Positions 54,423 through 62,886 of a stretch of DNA of 64,000 nt are shown piece after piece. Each line of letters begins with the position of its first letter. Position 1 is the first letter of the stretch. Under the pieces are notes generated by a model that saw nothing but the letters and a program-made list of their open reading frames with translations, was not told where the DNA came from and made no database searches. The translations under genes and the position numbers were made by a program. This DNA is from Chitinophaga agri (lineage in GTDB: Bacteria > Bacteroidota > Bacteroidia > Chitinophagales > Chitinophagaceae): NCBI RefSeq assembly GCF_010093065.1, contig NZ_CP048113.1:3472001-3536000 (forward strand), given 5' to 3'.

Positions 54423-55121
54423 CTAGAAGTTAGGACGCAGCTTGTTGGTTGTATAGAATACGCGGAAGTATTCCACCACTTCATCTGCGGTATCAAACAG
54501 CTTCAGCAGCCCCAGATCTTCGGGAGAAATGTTGCTTTCCTTTTCCATCATCGTCCCGCGGATCCACTCCAGGAGCCCACTCCAGTACTCACGACCTACC
54601 AGTACCATGGGGGTTTCAGTCATCTTCTTTGTCTGAATAAGTGTGGCTACTTCAAAGAACTCATCCATGGTACCGAAACCACCGGGCATCATCACGAAAC
54701 CCTGAGAATATTTGGTGAACATGACCTTGCGGACAAAGAAATAATCAAAGTGCATGTTTTTATCGTAATCAATATAGGGGTTGGGATATTGCTCGTGGGG
54801 CAATGTGATATTCACACCTACAGATTTTCCTTTCGCCTCCTGGGCGCCTTTATTGGCAGCCTCCATTACACCCGGGCCACCGCCAGTAATGATACCAAAA
54901 CCTTCCTCTGCCAGCCGTTTTGAAATATCATGTGCCAGTTCATAATATCTTGTTCCTGGTTTGGTACGTGCCGATCCAAATATGGAAATACAGGGGCCCA
55001 TTTTTGCGAGAGATTCAAAACCATCTACAAATTCGGCCATGATCTTGAATATCTGCCAGCTGGAATGTGCTTTGGTTTCCGTCCAGTCTCTCTCTTTCAA
55101 ATGCATTAAACGATCGTTCAT
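54423..55121 (-). CDS. LOG-family protein (cytokinin riboside 5'-monophosphate phosphoribohydrolase-like)
   Basis: A 232-residue protein of the LOG/TIGR00730 family, nucleotide phosphoribohydrolases that release a free base from a nucleoside monophosphate. The family motifs GGGPGVMEAANKGA and PGGFGTMDEFFEVATLIQT are both complete. Bacterial members may act in purine metabolism or housekeeping rather than hormone production. It is cytosolic, with the start at the ATG at 55121. About 770 nt of non-coding sequence lie upstream. Confidence 0.9.
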   Translation of the reverse strand: MNDRLMHLKERDWTETKAHSSWQIFKIMAEFVDGFESLAKMGPCISIFGSARTKPGTRYYELAHDISKRLAEEGFGIITGGGPGVMEAANKGAQEAKGKSVGVNITLPHEQYPNPYIDYDKNMHFDYFFVRKVMFTKYSQGFVMMPGGFGTMDEFFEVATLIQTKKMTETPMVLVGREYWSGLLEWIRGTMMEKESNISPEDLGLLKLFDTADEVVEYFRVFYTTNKLRPNF

Positions 55122-55670
55122 TACTGAGAGTTATTTGATTCAATAATTGGGCTAAAATACTGAAAAACTGCCTAGCCACACGACCGGCAGCCCAATAAGT
55201 TGTGGTAATAATGCTTTATATACCGGAAAATTATGTGCAGATGCGTAGTGTGGAACTTGTGTATATCCCGGTCACTTTACCGGGAATTATGGCGTGAAGA
55301 CGGATGCTTTGATAACATAAGGATGCCTGCAATGGAATACATTGCCGTCTCATATAGTCCGGAGGTTCATTAAAAAGAAGCAGGTAACTTGAAAGAAACC
55401 CGCTTAACATTTAACACGTTATGAACATGTAGTTGCCGTTGTTTGACATACCACATAATTTTTATCCATAGCTGGCCATAACGCATAACGTTCAATGCTT
55501 TGTTCCTTCCCGAATTTAATGATGTAATATTTTTTGCCGGCAATAGCTGGCGTGTACACAATACAGTGCTTTCATATAACGTGGTTTAGCTCTTCATAAC
55601 GCACCCCTTGATTGGAGACAGGGGTAATTTTCATTTAAAATACAGATAATCTTTGTGATTTCCTAGAGAG

Positions 55671-55705
55671 AATTACGAATTGGGAATTAGGCATTGGGAA
55701 TGGGC
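55671..55705. repeat. Heptanucleotide array AATTNGG (second site)
   Basis: Five 7-bp units, AATTACG, AATTGGG, AATTAGG, CATTGGG and AATGGGC. Compare the array at 51251-51285. Partial units also occur at 55816-55829 and, inverted, at 55872-55884. Confidence 0.7.
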
Positions 55706-55765
55706 CTGACAGCGGGCGACTCCTGATCAATGTTTATATCGATGAAAAAGGGAAGCGCATATTAA

Positions 55766-55804
55766 AGCAAAGGGGCACTTCAGTATCTGAAGTCCCCCTT
55801 TGCT
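55766..55804. terminator. Long hairpin, probable terminator of the barrel-protein gene
   Basis: AGCAAAGGGGCACTTCAG (55766-55783) pairs with 55787-55804 with one mismatch around the loop TAT. It lies 87 nt beyond the stop at 55892. The flanking T-tract on the minus strand is weak (TTTAATAT), so the call is tentative. Confidence 0.55.
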
Positions 55805-55891
55805 AATAAAGTAAAGATTAGGAATTAAATGTACATTTCACACTAACCAGGCAAGCTATCTCGCTGCATTTCAATTCCCAATCCTGATCGC

Positions 55892-56473
55892 CTAGAACCC
55901 TAACGATGCGCCCATTCTCAGGATCAGGCCATTCTGGTATGGTGATCTGCTATCCTGTAAGACATCATACAAAGCCATGATACTGAAGGCAGCACGGCTG
56001 CCGAGCGGTTGTGAATAACCACCCCCCATCAGCAAACTAGGCACTCCGTAGCTGTCTTTTACAACTGTTTTCGGATCCGTATCATAGTAGGTGCTCTTCA
56101 GATTTACATGGTTGTATTCCGGCTGAACGTGTATGAAGATCATATCCAGCGGATACACCCTTCCCCATAAACCTCCTCCGAAAATGGAGTATTGATTTCG
56201 TTGTCCTGTATTACCGTAGTAATCGCGAAAACGCTCGGAACCATATTGCGCATTAATAGCCAGTCCCGCAGCAAAGACCTGCGAGATGCGGTAGCCTACC
56301 AGTGGTGAGATGTTGATATTTGTGTAATCTCCGAACGCCAGTCCGAGCGAACCTCCGATGATCAGACGGGAAGCATCAAATTTCTTCTTACTGGTGGTGT
56401 CTGTTTTATAATACTGCGCCTGCGCCAGCTGCACAGCCGATAATAGTAAAAAACATAACAATAAACGTTTCAT
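55892..56473 (-). CDS. Small outer-membrane beta-barrel protein, function unknown
   Basis: A 193-residue protein with a signal peptide (1-19, ends AQAQ) and a body of alternating strands: RLIIGGSLGLAFGDYTNINISP, LVGYRISQVFAAGLAINAQYG and FIHVQPEYNHVNLKS, ending in an aromatic strand LRMGASLGF. This matches small eight- to ten-stranded barrels common in Bacteroidota. No enzymatic motif is present. It lies 30 nt after the GlcD-like gene on the same strand, so the two may be co-transcribed. Confidence 0.75.
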   Translation of the reverse strand: MKRLLLCFLLLSAVQLAQAQYYKTDTTSKKKFDASRLIIGGSLGLAFGDYTNINISPLVGYRISQVFAAGLAINAQYGSERFRDYYGNTGQRNQYSIFGGGLWGRVYPLDMIFIHVQPEYNHVNLKSTYYDTDPKTVVKDSYGVPSLLMGGGYSQPLGSRAAFSIMALYDVLQDSRSPYQNGLILRMGASLGF

Positions 56474-56503
56474 AGTACTGTTCCTTTTAAATGGTTTGTA
56501 TCA

Positions 56504-57910
56504 TCAATCAAAAATCTTCCCCCTGTTCAGTATATGGTTAGGATCGAACACGTGTTTGATCTGCCGCATCAGCTGCATTTCCGTGTTATCGAAAATAATG
56601 TCCATATAGCTTTTCTGTACCAGGCCTATTCCATGCTCTCCGCTGATGGTACCTCCCAGTTGTTTTACCAGCTGAAAGATCTCGCGGATACCTTCTTTTA
56701 GTGTACCATTCCATTGGTCTTCTGTCAGTTCTCCCCTGATGATATTCACATGCAGGTTACCATCACCTGCATGTCCGTAACACACTGAATGGAATCCGTA
56801 TTTACGTCCTATATCTTTCACCCCTTTCAGCAGTACCGGCAATTCAGCTCTTGGTACTACCGTATCTTCTTCTTTATATACTGAGTTTGCCTTCACTGCT
56901 TCTGCCACTCTGCGGCGTAATTTCCATAACTCTTCTTTCTGCTGATGATCTTCTGCAAAGAGTATTTCTCCACAGTCGAACTCAGTGACCACTCCGGCAA
57001 TCCCTTCCATTTCCTGCATCAGTACCTCCGGATAATTACCATCTACTTCAATGAGCAGATGCGCCTGTACATCCTCCTCTATCTTCACGGTGGTACTGTC
57101 TACATACCTGCTCACCCAGTCGAGTGCATCCCTCTCCATAAACTCCATGGCGGATGGCGTAAAACCGGCACGGAAGATAGCACTTACCGCTGCACAGGCA
57201 TTTCCGGCATTCCGGAATGGCACCAGCATTAACAGGTTGGATTTCGGCAGCGGGATCAGACGGAGTACGATCTTGGTGACGATACCCAGTGTGCCTTCGC
57301 TACCTACCACCAGTTGTGTCAGGTTATAGCCGGTGGAGTTTTTCAGTACATTGGCACCCGTCCAGATCACATCTCCTGATGGCAGGACCATTTCCAGGTT
57401 CAGCACATAGTCTTTTACTACCCCATATTTAACAGCTTTAGGGCCTCCGGAGTTCTCTGCAATGTTACCGCCTATAAAACAGGAGCCACGGCTGCTGGGG
57501 TCTGGTGGATAGAACAGCCCTCTTTCCTTTACGGCATCCTGCAATACTTCTGTAATGACACCGGGTTCCGTGGTGACCTGCAGATTTCTATCATCCAGGT
57601 GTAATATCCTGTTGAAACGTTCCATGGAGATCAGTACACCGCCAAACTGAGGCAATGCGCCACCGCTTAGGCCGGTACCACCACCCCGTGGTGTAACGGG
57701 TAGCTTTTCCTCCTGGCACAACCGCATAATGCGGCTTACCTGCTCGGTAGTATCCGGTTTCAACACCACCTCAGGCAGGTAATGCAAATCTTCTGTTTCG
57801 TCGTGTGCATAGCTGTCCAGGCTTTCTGTATCAGCGAACACGTATGCTGGCCCGACTATCTCCCGAAAGGCTTCGAGATGCCGGGTATTGACTTTCGCAA
57901 ATTCGATCAT
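56504..57910 (-). CDS. FAD-linked oxidase, GlcD/D-lactate dehydrogenase-like
   Basis: A 468-residue flavoprotein of the FAD-binding PCMH class that oxidises a 2-hydroxy acid such as glycolate or D-lactate. The FAD domain (about 40-215) shows TPRGGGTGLSGGALP, PPDPSSRGSCFIGGN and NSGGPKAVKYG. The C-terminal domain carries YGHAGDGNLHVNI and GTISGEHGIG with metal/substrate His residues. There is no Fe-S domain, so electrons pass to an unknown acceptor. A -7 box at 57915-57922 lies only 4 nt before the ATG, with no in-frame alternative start downstream until deep in the domain. Confidence 0.9.
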   Translation of the reverse strand: MIEFAKVNTRHLEAFREIVGPAYVFADTESLDSYAHDETEDLHYLPEVVLKPDTTEQVSRIMRLCQEEKLPVTPRGGGTGLSGGALPQFGGVLISMERFNRILHLDDRNLQVTTEPGVITEVLQDAVKERGLFYPPDPSSRGSCFIGGNIAENSGGPKAVKYGVVKDYVLNLEMVLPSGDVIWTGANVLKNSTGYNLTQLVVGSEGTLGIVTKIVLRLIPLPKSNLLMLVPFRNAGNACAAVSAIFRAGFTPSAMEFMERDALDWVSRYVDSTTVKIEEDVQAHLLIEVDGNYPEVLMQEMEGIAGVVTEFDCGEILFAEDHQQKEELWKLRRRVAEAVKANSVYKEEDTVVPRAELPVLLKGVKDIGRKYGFHSVCYGHAGDGNLHVNIIRGELTEDQWNGTLKEGIREIFQLVKQLGGTISGEHGIGLVQKSYMDIIFDNTEMQLMRQIKHVFDPNHILNRGKIFD

Positions 57911-57914
57911 GTAA

Positions 57915-57922
57915 CAAAAATA
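57915..57922 (-). promoter_or_regulatory. -7 promoter box directly before the GlcD-like start codon
   Basis: TATTTTTG on the minus strand ends 4 nt before the ATG at 57910. If it is used, the transcript would be leaderless or nearly so. The -33 region is T-rich without a clear TTG. Confidence 0.4.
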
Positions 57923-57937
57923 GGAAAAAGCACCCTG

Positions 57938-58963
57938 TTAAAAAGACGGACAAATAACTGACCGTTTAGCTCCTGAAAAACTGCGGTTAGGATAGAGACC
58001 GGTAAATACAATACCGACCTCGTAAGCGCCCCGGCGATTATTAAACTGCGCCAGTGAAGAAGTAGTTACATCATAGCTAAACATGATCTTAGCCCCCTTC
58101 AGCTGATACCCTACCAGGAATACGGCCGCATCATTCAAACGGTAATAGGCACCACCATACAACTGTGTTTCTCCATCTCCTGACAGATTATAAGCCACAT
58201 TACCTCCGAATACGGTCTCAGAAGCATTGGCCTGCCTGCCGTAATAGGCAGAAGGATTGATGATGACCATATCACTGAGTTTCAGACTCGCATTCAGGAA
58301 AGCAATGTAACGACGGGGAATCTGGTTGTTACCGTCATAAAACGATTCTCTGGGTGTATTCACATGCTGGGCCGAAAACCCTGCGTTAATGTAAATATCA
58401 TCAGTCGGAAAATAGGCATAGTTCATACCTACCTGCATATCAAAGTAGCCGATGCTTGTCTGACTGAAAGGCTCTGCGGTGGGTACCTGTGCATCAAAGA
58501 ACTTACCATTCCACTGGTCACCGAAGGTCAGTTTGGTGACATCCACCCTTTTACTTGCAGATCCCACATTAAAACCAAGCGATAACAAACTGCTGTTTCC
58601 GAGCAACTGGTGATAGGCAATGGACCCATATACCTTGGTGGAAGTCAGGTTGCCACTACCTGCCACATCCCGCAGGATCACACCTCCAACACCTAACCAG
58701 CCATATTCCAGCCTGTCACGGAACAACTGGAAGTCTCCGAAAGCCGACATCGTTTTGTAAGGCACCGGTATACTTGCCCACTGATTGCGGTAGTTCACCC
58801 CGATACGATAGTTACCGTCCGGAATAAAACCGGTGTTGGCAGGATTGGTCGTCAACGGAGAGTTGAAGTACTGCGAAAAGTGCAGATCCTGTGCATGCCC
58901 CTCCAATGCTGCGGCTAACAACACCAAAAAACAACCGGCGATATGCTTTAAAATATGCTTCAT
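57938..58963 (-). CDS. PorP/SprF-family type IX secretion membrane protein (pair B)
   Basis: A 341-residue barrel with a signal peptide (about 1-24, ends GHAQ). The family opening DLHFSQYFNSPLTTNPANTGFIPDGNYRIGVNYRNQW (in pieces) is clear. The C-terminus ends in a Cys-Pro-Ser-Phe, like the pair A protein. It starts 4 nt after the stop of the 1231-residue CHU_C protein, so the two are co-translated. It is the likely dedicated partner for export or anchoring of that substrate. It is paralogous to the SprF at 43090-44127. Confidence 0.93.
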   Translation of the reverse strand: MKHILKHIAGCFLVLLAAALEGHAQDLHFSQYFNSPLTTNPANTGFIPDGNYRIGVNYRNQWASIPVPYKTMSAFGDFQLFRDRLEYGWLGVGGVILRDVAGSGNLTSTKVYGSIAYHQLLGNSSLLSLGFNVGSASKRVDVTKLTFGDQWNGKFFDAQVPTAEPFSQTSIGYFDMQVGMNYAYFPTDDIYINAGFSAQHVNTPRESFYDGNNQIPRRYIAFLNASLKLSDMVIINPSAYYGRQANASETVFGGNVAYNLSGDGETQLYGGAYYRLNDAAVFLVGYQLKGAKIMFSYDVTTSSLAQFNNRRGAYEVGIVFTGLYPNRSFSGAKRSVICPSF

Positions 58964-58967
58964 ATCA

Positions 58968-61900
58968 TCATCTTAACAAGGTTACGCTTCCATTCTTGGA
59001 TGCTGAAGTACCATCACTAAACTCTACGTTGATCACAAATGCATAGGCGTCCATAGGTTGAAGCGATCCTTTGAATGTTCCGTCCCATCCTATTAAAGCG
59101 TCATTTGTTTCAAAAACCAGCTGTCCCCAGCGATTATAAACTTTCATATTAAACCTGGAGATACCGAAGCCTCTTACCAGGAAAACATCGTTCACTCCAT
59201 CTTTGTTTGGTGAGAATGCAGATGGAATATCAAACAGCGGTACTACGATAGCACTCACCTGCTTCAGGGCTGTATCCGAGCAGCCCGCGCTGTTTGTGGA
59301 TATGAGATAGACATCGTATACGCCTGTCCTGTTATATTGATGAACAGGATTAACTTCCGTTGATCCCGTACCATCTCCAAACTCCCAGAGGAAGCTGACA
59401 GCATCTGCAGATGACTGGTTACTGAAGGTGGTCGGTGTATTTTCTGTCGGAGTAGTAGGTGAATAGGTAAAGTCTGCCGCAGGCGGCGCAAATACTGTTA
59501 CCACCATCGACGTATCATCTGTACGGTTACAGGTGTTATTATCTACTGCCTGCATTGTTACTGTATATACACCAGGGGTATTATAAGTATGCACAGGATT
59601 GATATCTGTAGAAGTACTGCCGTCACCAAAGGTCCAGGTAAATGATTCACCACCACTTGTTGTATTCTGGAATTCAATTGTTGCCGGCACGCAGGTACTG
59701 TCAGGAGCTACGAAGGATGCTCTCACATTTGCTGCCACACGTAACGGTACCGTATCTATTTCCGGTGCGTTACAATAGTTGGTATCCACGAGTGTCAGTG
59801 TAGCGTTATACACTCCTTCCGCCTGGTATCTGTGCTGATAAGGGAAGTCATTCGGACCAACTGTTACAGGTGGCGTATTGTCCCCAAAGTTCAGCACAAA
59901 TGAAGTAGTGGTAAATGGTATTGGAGGTGTAGGCGCAGAAAAAGTGAATTCGTATGCCAGCGATTCACATGGTGGCTGACGTACCGCCTGCATGTCAAAG
60001 TCGGCCCTGTCCGTACGGATACGTAAATCGAGGAAAGAGGTGTCACAACTGTTACAACTGGCGGGATCACACTTGATCAATGTTACACGGTAGTTACCCG
60101 GATTAACATATCTATGTTGAACAGTATCCTGTGTACCTGATACCGGAGCGGAACCATCGCCAAAATTCCATGTCCACGTTTGTGCAGGCGTGCCTGTTGT
60201 ATCGATGAAAGTGATATCAGCAGGTACACAATAATGCGTCCTCCTCTCCTGTGTTTTGATACCTGCTTTTACACCATCCAGGTTAAAAGCGATCTTCAGC
60301 GCCCCCAGGTTACAATTGGGAGGTGCTGTAGTGGCATAAGCGCCCGGTGTAGTCGGGTAACGAGGTCTGAAGCCGGTTTCCGATACCGGACACCATGCAC
60401 AGATACCCTGATAGATCACACCATTCCGGTCAAAACGGCTGGTACCACCATCCACATGTTCATACGTACCATTACCACCAAAATAGCTACCAAAGAGAAT
60501 GTCAGTAGCATCTCGCTGTAATACGAAGAAATACATATCCTGTCCGTCGGTGGTACGCTGCAAAGGATTCTTCAATGGCATTCCCGCTGTATTGGAATTC
60601 GGATAATTCAGTGATACATCAATACCACCGCCCCATCCGGATACATACACATTTTCACAACGGTCTACCAGGAATGCTACCGGAGAAATACTCGGTGTAC
60701 CGGCAGTCTTACCAAACGTAGTGGAATATACGAAAGCTGACAGGTCGGGTTGCAGCTTTGCAATGAATTGTTTTGAATTATTATTGAAGAAATTAGCTGT
60801 TCCGGTAGGCTGTACAATCGGCCAGGTACCTTCTGTTGTACCCATCACATATACAAAACCACGCGCATCCATCTGGATACCATATACCTGATCAGCAGCT
60901 ACAGTGTTTGCACCCAGATAAGTGCTCTGTAAAATGCTGGTACCATCTGCTGCAATATGTGCGATAAAGCCATCACAGATACCACCACGATAGGTACCAT
61001 ACACCGGATTACCTCTTATAGGGAAGTTGTTACTGGCAGTACCACCGGCGACATACAATGAGTTACCATTGAGCGCCAGTACATAAGCAGCATCTTCTCT
61101 TCCACCACCGAGATAACTTGCCCACAAAAGGTTGGCACAATTCTGATCTATTTTCAGCAAAACACCATCCTGCACACCACCGAAGTTAGGCTGGAATACG
61201 CCGGCTGTAGTCGGAAATCTGTCTGAGCGCGTACAGCTGGCGACATAAATATTGCCGGTACCATCTATCACCACTTCACTACGGGCGTCATCTCCATAGT
61301 TACGGAGTAACACGGAAGCACCCAATGTTCTGTCCTCACGGATATTCACACCGTCATCTCCCGGGCTGGCCACGATCATGCTACCGATGATGCCAGTACC
61401 GGTGGCGTTCAGTTTTACTACGGCAATATCCCATCCGCCACGCGTACCTACGACCGTTGGTTGTCCGCGGTTAGGACCAGGAAAGTTACCGGAAGTCGTT
61501 CTGCCGGAAATCACCAGATTACCAGCCGGATCAACAAATAAGCTATGTGGCTGTTCTTTTCCACCACCACCGATATAGGTGGCATAGATCAGGTTACGGC
61601 CATTCGGAGAGAACTTACTGATACCGATATCGAAACCGCCATCTGCATATGTGCTTTGCACTGCGCCTGGTGTAACAGGATATCCTGTATTGAATACGAT
61701 ACCTCCGCCATAGAAAGCACCGGTGCCATCATAAGTGGCAGTGAACCCCCAGTTATCAGCCAATGATCCAGATACGGTTGAGAAGATATATGAAGGGTCA
61801 ATGATCAGTGGATAATTGTTGTCGTATTTACCGGATATTTTAAAACGCAGTTTCTGTCCGCTGAGTGCATAAGACACTTTTACGGTTACACGTTCGTTAT

Positions 61901-62663
61901 CGATATACTGATAAGCAAACGGCATTTGCTCTATCACGGTACCCACAGAAGTAGTGATCACCAGTTGCTCCTTCTTAATTTCAAGTTTATCGGTACCGGA
62001 ATACTGTAACTGGATCTGGGAAGGATCAGCACCTGGTTGAACGATCAGATCATATTTGAGGACAGAAGATTCTGAATAGACCTGCATATCAATACCGGGA
62101 TATAAACCCTTGTAATTCACCAGCTGATAAGACCTGACGTCTGATTTCCATTTGGAGGGATCATTACCAATAAAATAGTTAGCATAGCTTTCCGATCCCT
62201 TTTCAGCAGATATTTCCGGGTTACCAGCGTTCAGGAAAGTTACGTTATACGCATGTCCGCGTACAGTTGGCAGCTGCATTTCACCATCACCGTTACCCGC
62301 ACCGGAAGATGCGCTGGCTGTAGTTACAGCAGCGTTACGGGAGGCATTATCATTGCGCGGTGCCGGGTCATGATGCCAGGTAGTATCATTGGTATGCGCA
62401 TGGCCGTGCAGTTTCGCCGCCAGTTCATATCGCTGTTTTCTGTCTTGCAGCAGGAAGGTAAAACCAGTACGCTTCAGGAAGGCCGCACCTCCGCCCATAT
62501 CTGTTTTATAAAGGAAATCTCCATCCCACTGTCCTTTATTCTCTGTGAACTGCAGCGGTTTATTATCGTAAAGTTCCTGTACCTGCACCTGCGCACTAGC
62601 TGTTACGCCTGAACAAAGCGAAAAAAGGAAAGCTAAACAGCCTATAGGGAAAGTAAAATTCAA
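58968..62663 (-). CDS. T9SS type B surface protein with SBBP-like propeller, PKD repeats and CHU_C domain
   Basis: A protein of about 1231 residues. After the signal peptide, an N-terminal domain of the DUF7948 kind (LQFTENKGQWDGDFLYKTDM) is followed by beta-propeller-like SBBP repeats (about 290-800; ATYIGGGGKEQPHSLFVD, ASYLGGGREDAAYVL). Four PKD domains follow (about 830-1130; WNFGDGSAPV, LNFGDNTPPV, WTFGDGSTST, WEFGDGTGST), then the CHU_C sorting domain. The frame opens with TTG at 62663. Nine codons upstream is an AGG in the position where an ATG would give MNKHFKSTP and a normal positively charged signal peptide, so the true start is uncertain. It is probably a surface adhesin or binding protein. 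Confidence 0.88.
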   Translation of the reverse strand: MNFTFPIGCLAFLFSLCSGVTASAQVQVQELYDNKPLQFTENKGQWDGDFLYKTDMGGGAAFLKRTGFTFLLQDRKQRYELAAKLHGHAHTNDTTWHHDPAPRNDNASRNAAVTTASASSGAGNGDGEMQLPTVRGHAYNVTFLNAGNPEISAEKGSESYANYFIGNDPSKWKSDVRSYQLVNYKGLYPGIDMQVYSESSVLKYDLIVQPGADPSQIQLQYSGTDKLEIKKEQLVITTSVGTVIEQMPFAYQYIDNERVTVKVSYALSGQKLRFKISGKYDNNYPLIIDPSYIFSTVSGSLADNWGFTATYDGTGAFYGGGIVFNTGYPVTPGAVQSTYADGGFDIGISKFSPNGRNLIYATYIGGGGKEQPHSLFVDPAGNLVISGRTTSGNFPGPNRGQPTVVGTRGGWDIAVVKLNATGTGIIGSMIVASPGDDGVNIREDRTLGASVLLRNYGDDARSEVVIDGTGNIYVASCTRSDRFPTTAGVFQPNFGGVQDGVLLKIDQNCANLLWASYLGGGREDAAYVLALNGNSLYVAGGTASNNFPIRGNPVYGTYRGGICDGFIAHIAADGTSILQSTYLGANTVAADQVYGIQMDARGFVYVMGTTEGTWPIVQPTGTANFFNNNSKQFIAKLQPDLSAFVYSTTFGKTAGTPSISPVAFLVDRCENVYVSGWGGGIDVSLNYPNSNTAGMPLKNPLQRTTDGQDMYFFVLQRDATDILFGSYFGGNGTYEHVDGGTSRFDRNGVIYQGICAWCPVSETGFRPRYPTTPGAYATTAPPNCNLGALKIAFNLDGVKAGIKTQERRTHYCVPADITFIDTTGTPAQTWTWNFGDGSAPVSGTQDTVQHRYVNPGNYRVTLIKCDPASCNSCDTSFLDLRIRTDRADFDMQAVRQPPCESLAYEFTFSAPTPPIPFTTTSFVLNFGDNTPPVTVGPNDFPYQHRYQAEGVYNATLTLVDTNYCNAPEIDTVPLRVAANVRASFVAPDSTCVPATIEFQNTTSGGESFTWTFGDGSTSTDINPVHTYNTPGVYTVTMQAVDNNTCNRTDDTSMVVTVFAPPAADFTYSPTTPTENTPTTFSNQSSADAVSFLWEFGDGTGSTEVNPVHQYNRTGVYDVYLISTNSAGCSDTALKQVSAIVVPLFDIPSAFSPNKDGVNDVFLVRGFGISRFNMKVYNRWGQLVFETNDALIGWDGTFKGSLQPMDAYAFVINVEFSDGTSASKNGSVTLLR

Positions 62664-62886
62664 CGGAGTAGATTTAAAATGTTTATTCCTAGTTCTTTAT
62701 CTCTATTACGTAATAACGCAGACGACGGTACATTTGTTACCGCAATAACAGCGCCAATTCAATTAATAGTATCATCCCAAAAACAACGGCAGCGACAATA
62801 TTTTGATGGCGGAAAAATGCCGGAGTTTAATGAAGGCCATATACCAATTAGCCGGGGCGCATTTAGATAATAAACGTAAAAGTGGC

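Larger units (their letters stand above)
55122..55891. other. Large gene-free interval with repeats and hairpins
   Basis: A 770-bp gap. A hairpin TCCCGGT-CACTTT-ACCGGGA lies at 55266-55285. The heptanucleotide array AATTNGG is at 55671-55705. An 18-bp stem with one mismatch and a 3-nt loop lies at 55766-55804. Inverted pieces of the heptamer (CAATTCCCAATCC) are at 55872-55884. Frames such as 55370-55561 on the minus strand show no recognisable protein. The interval could hold a small RNA or decayed sequence. I see no gene. Confidence 0.5.

Noticed and set aside
55370..55561. Minus-strand 63-codon frame
   Set aside because: It has no recognisable motif or promoter and lies in an A/T-rich, gene-free gap.
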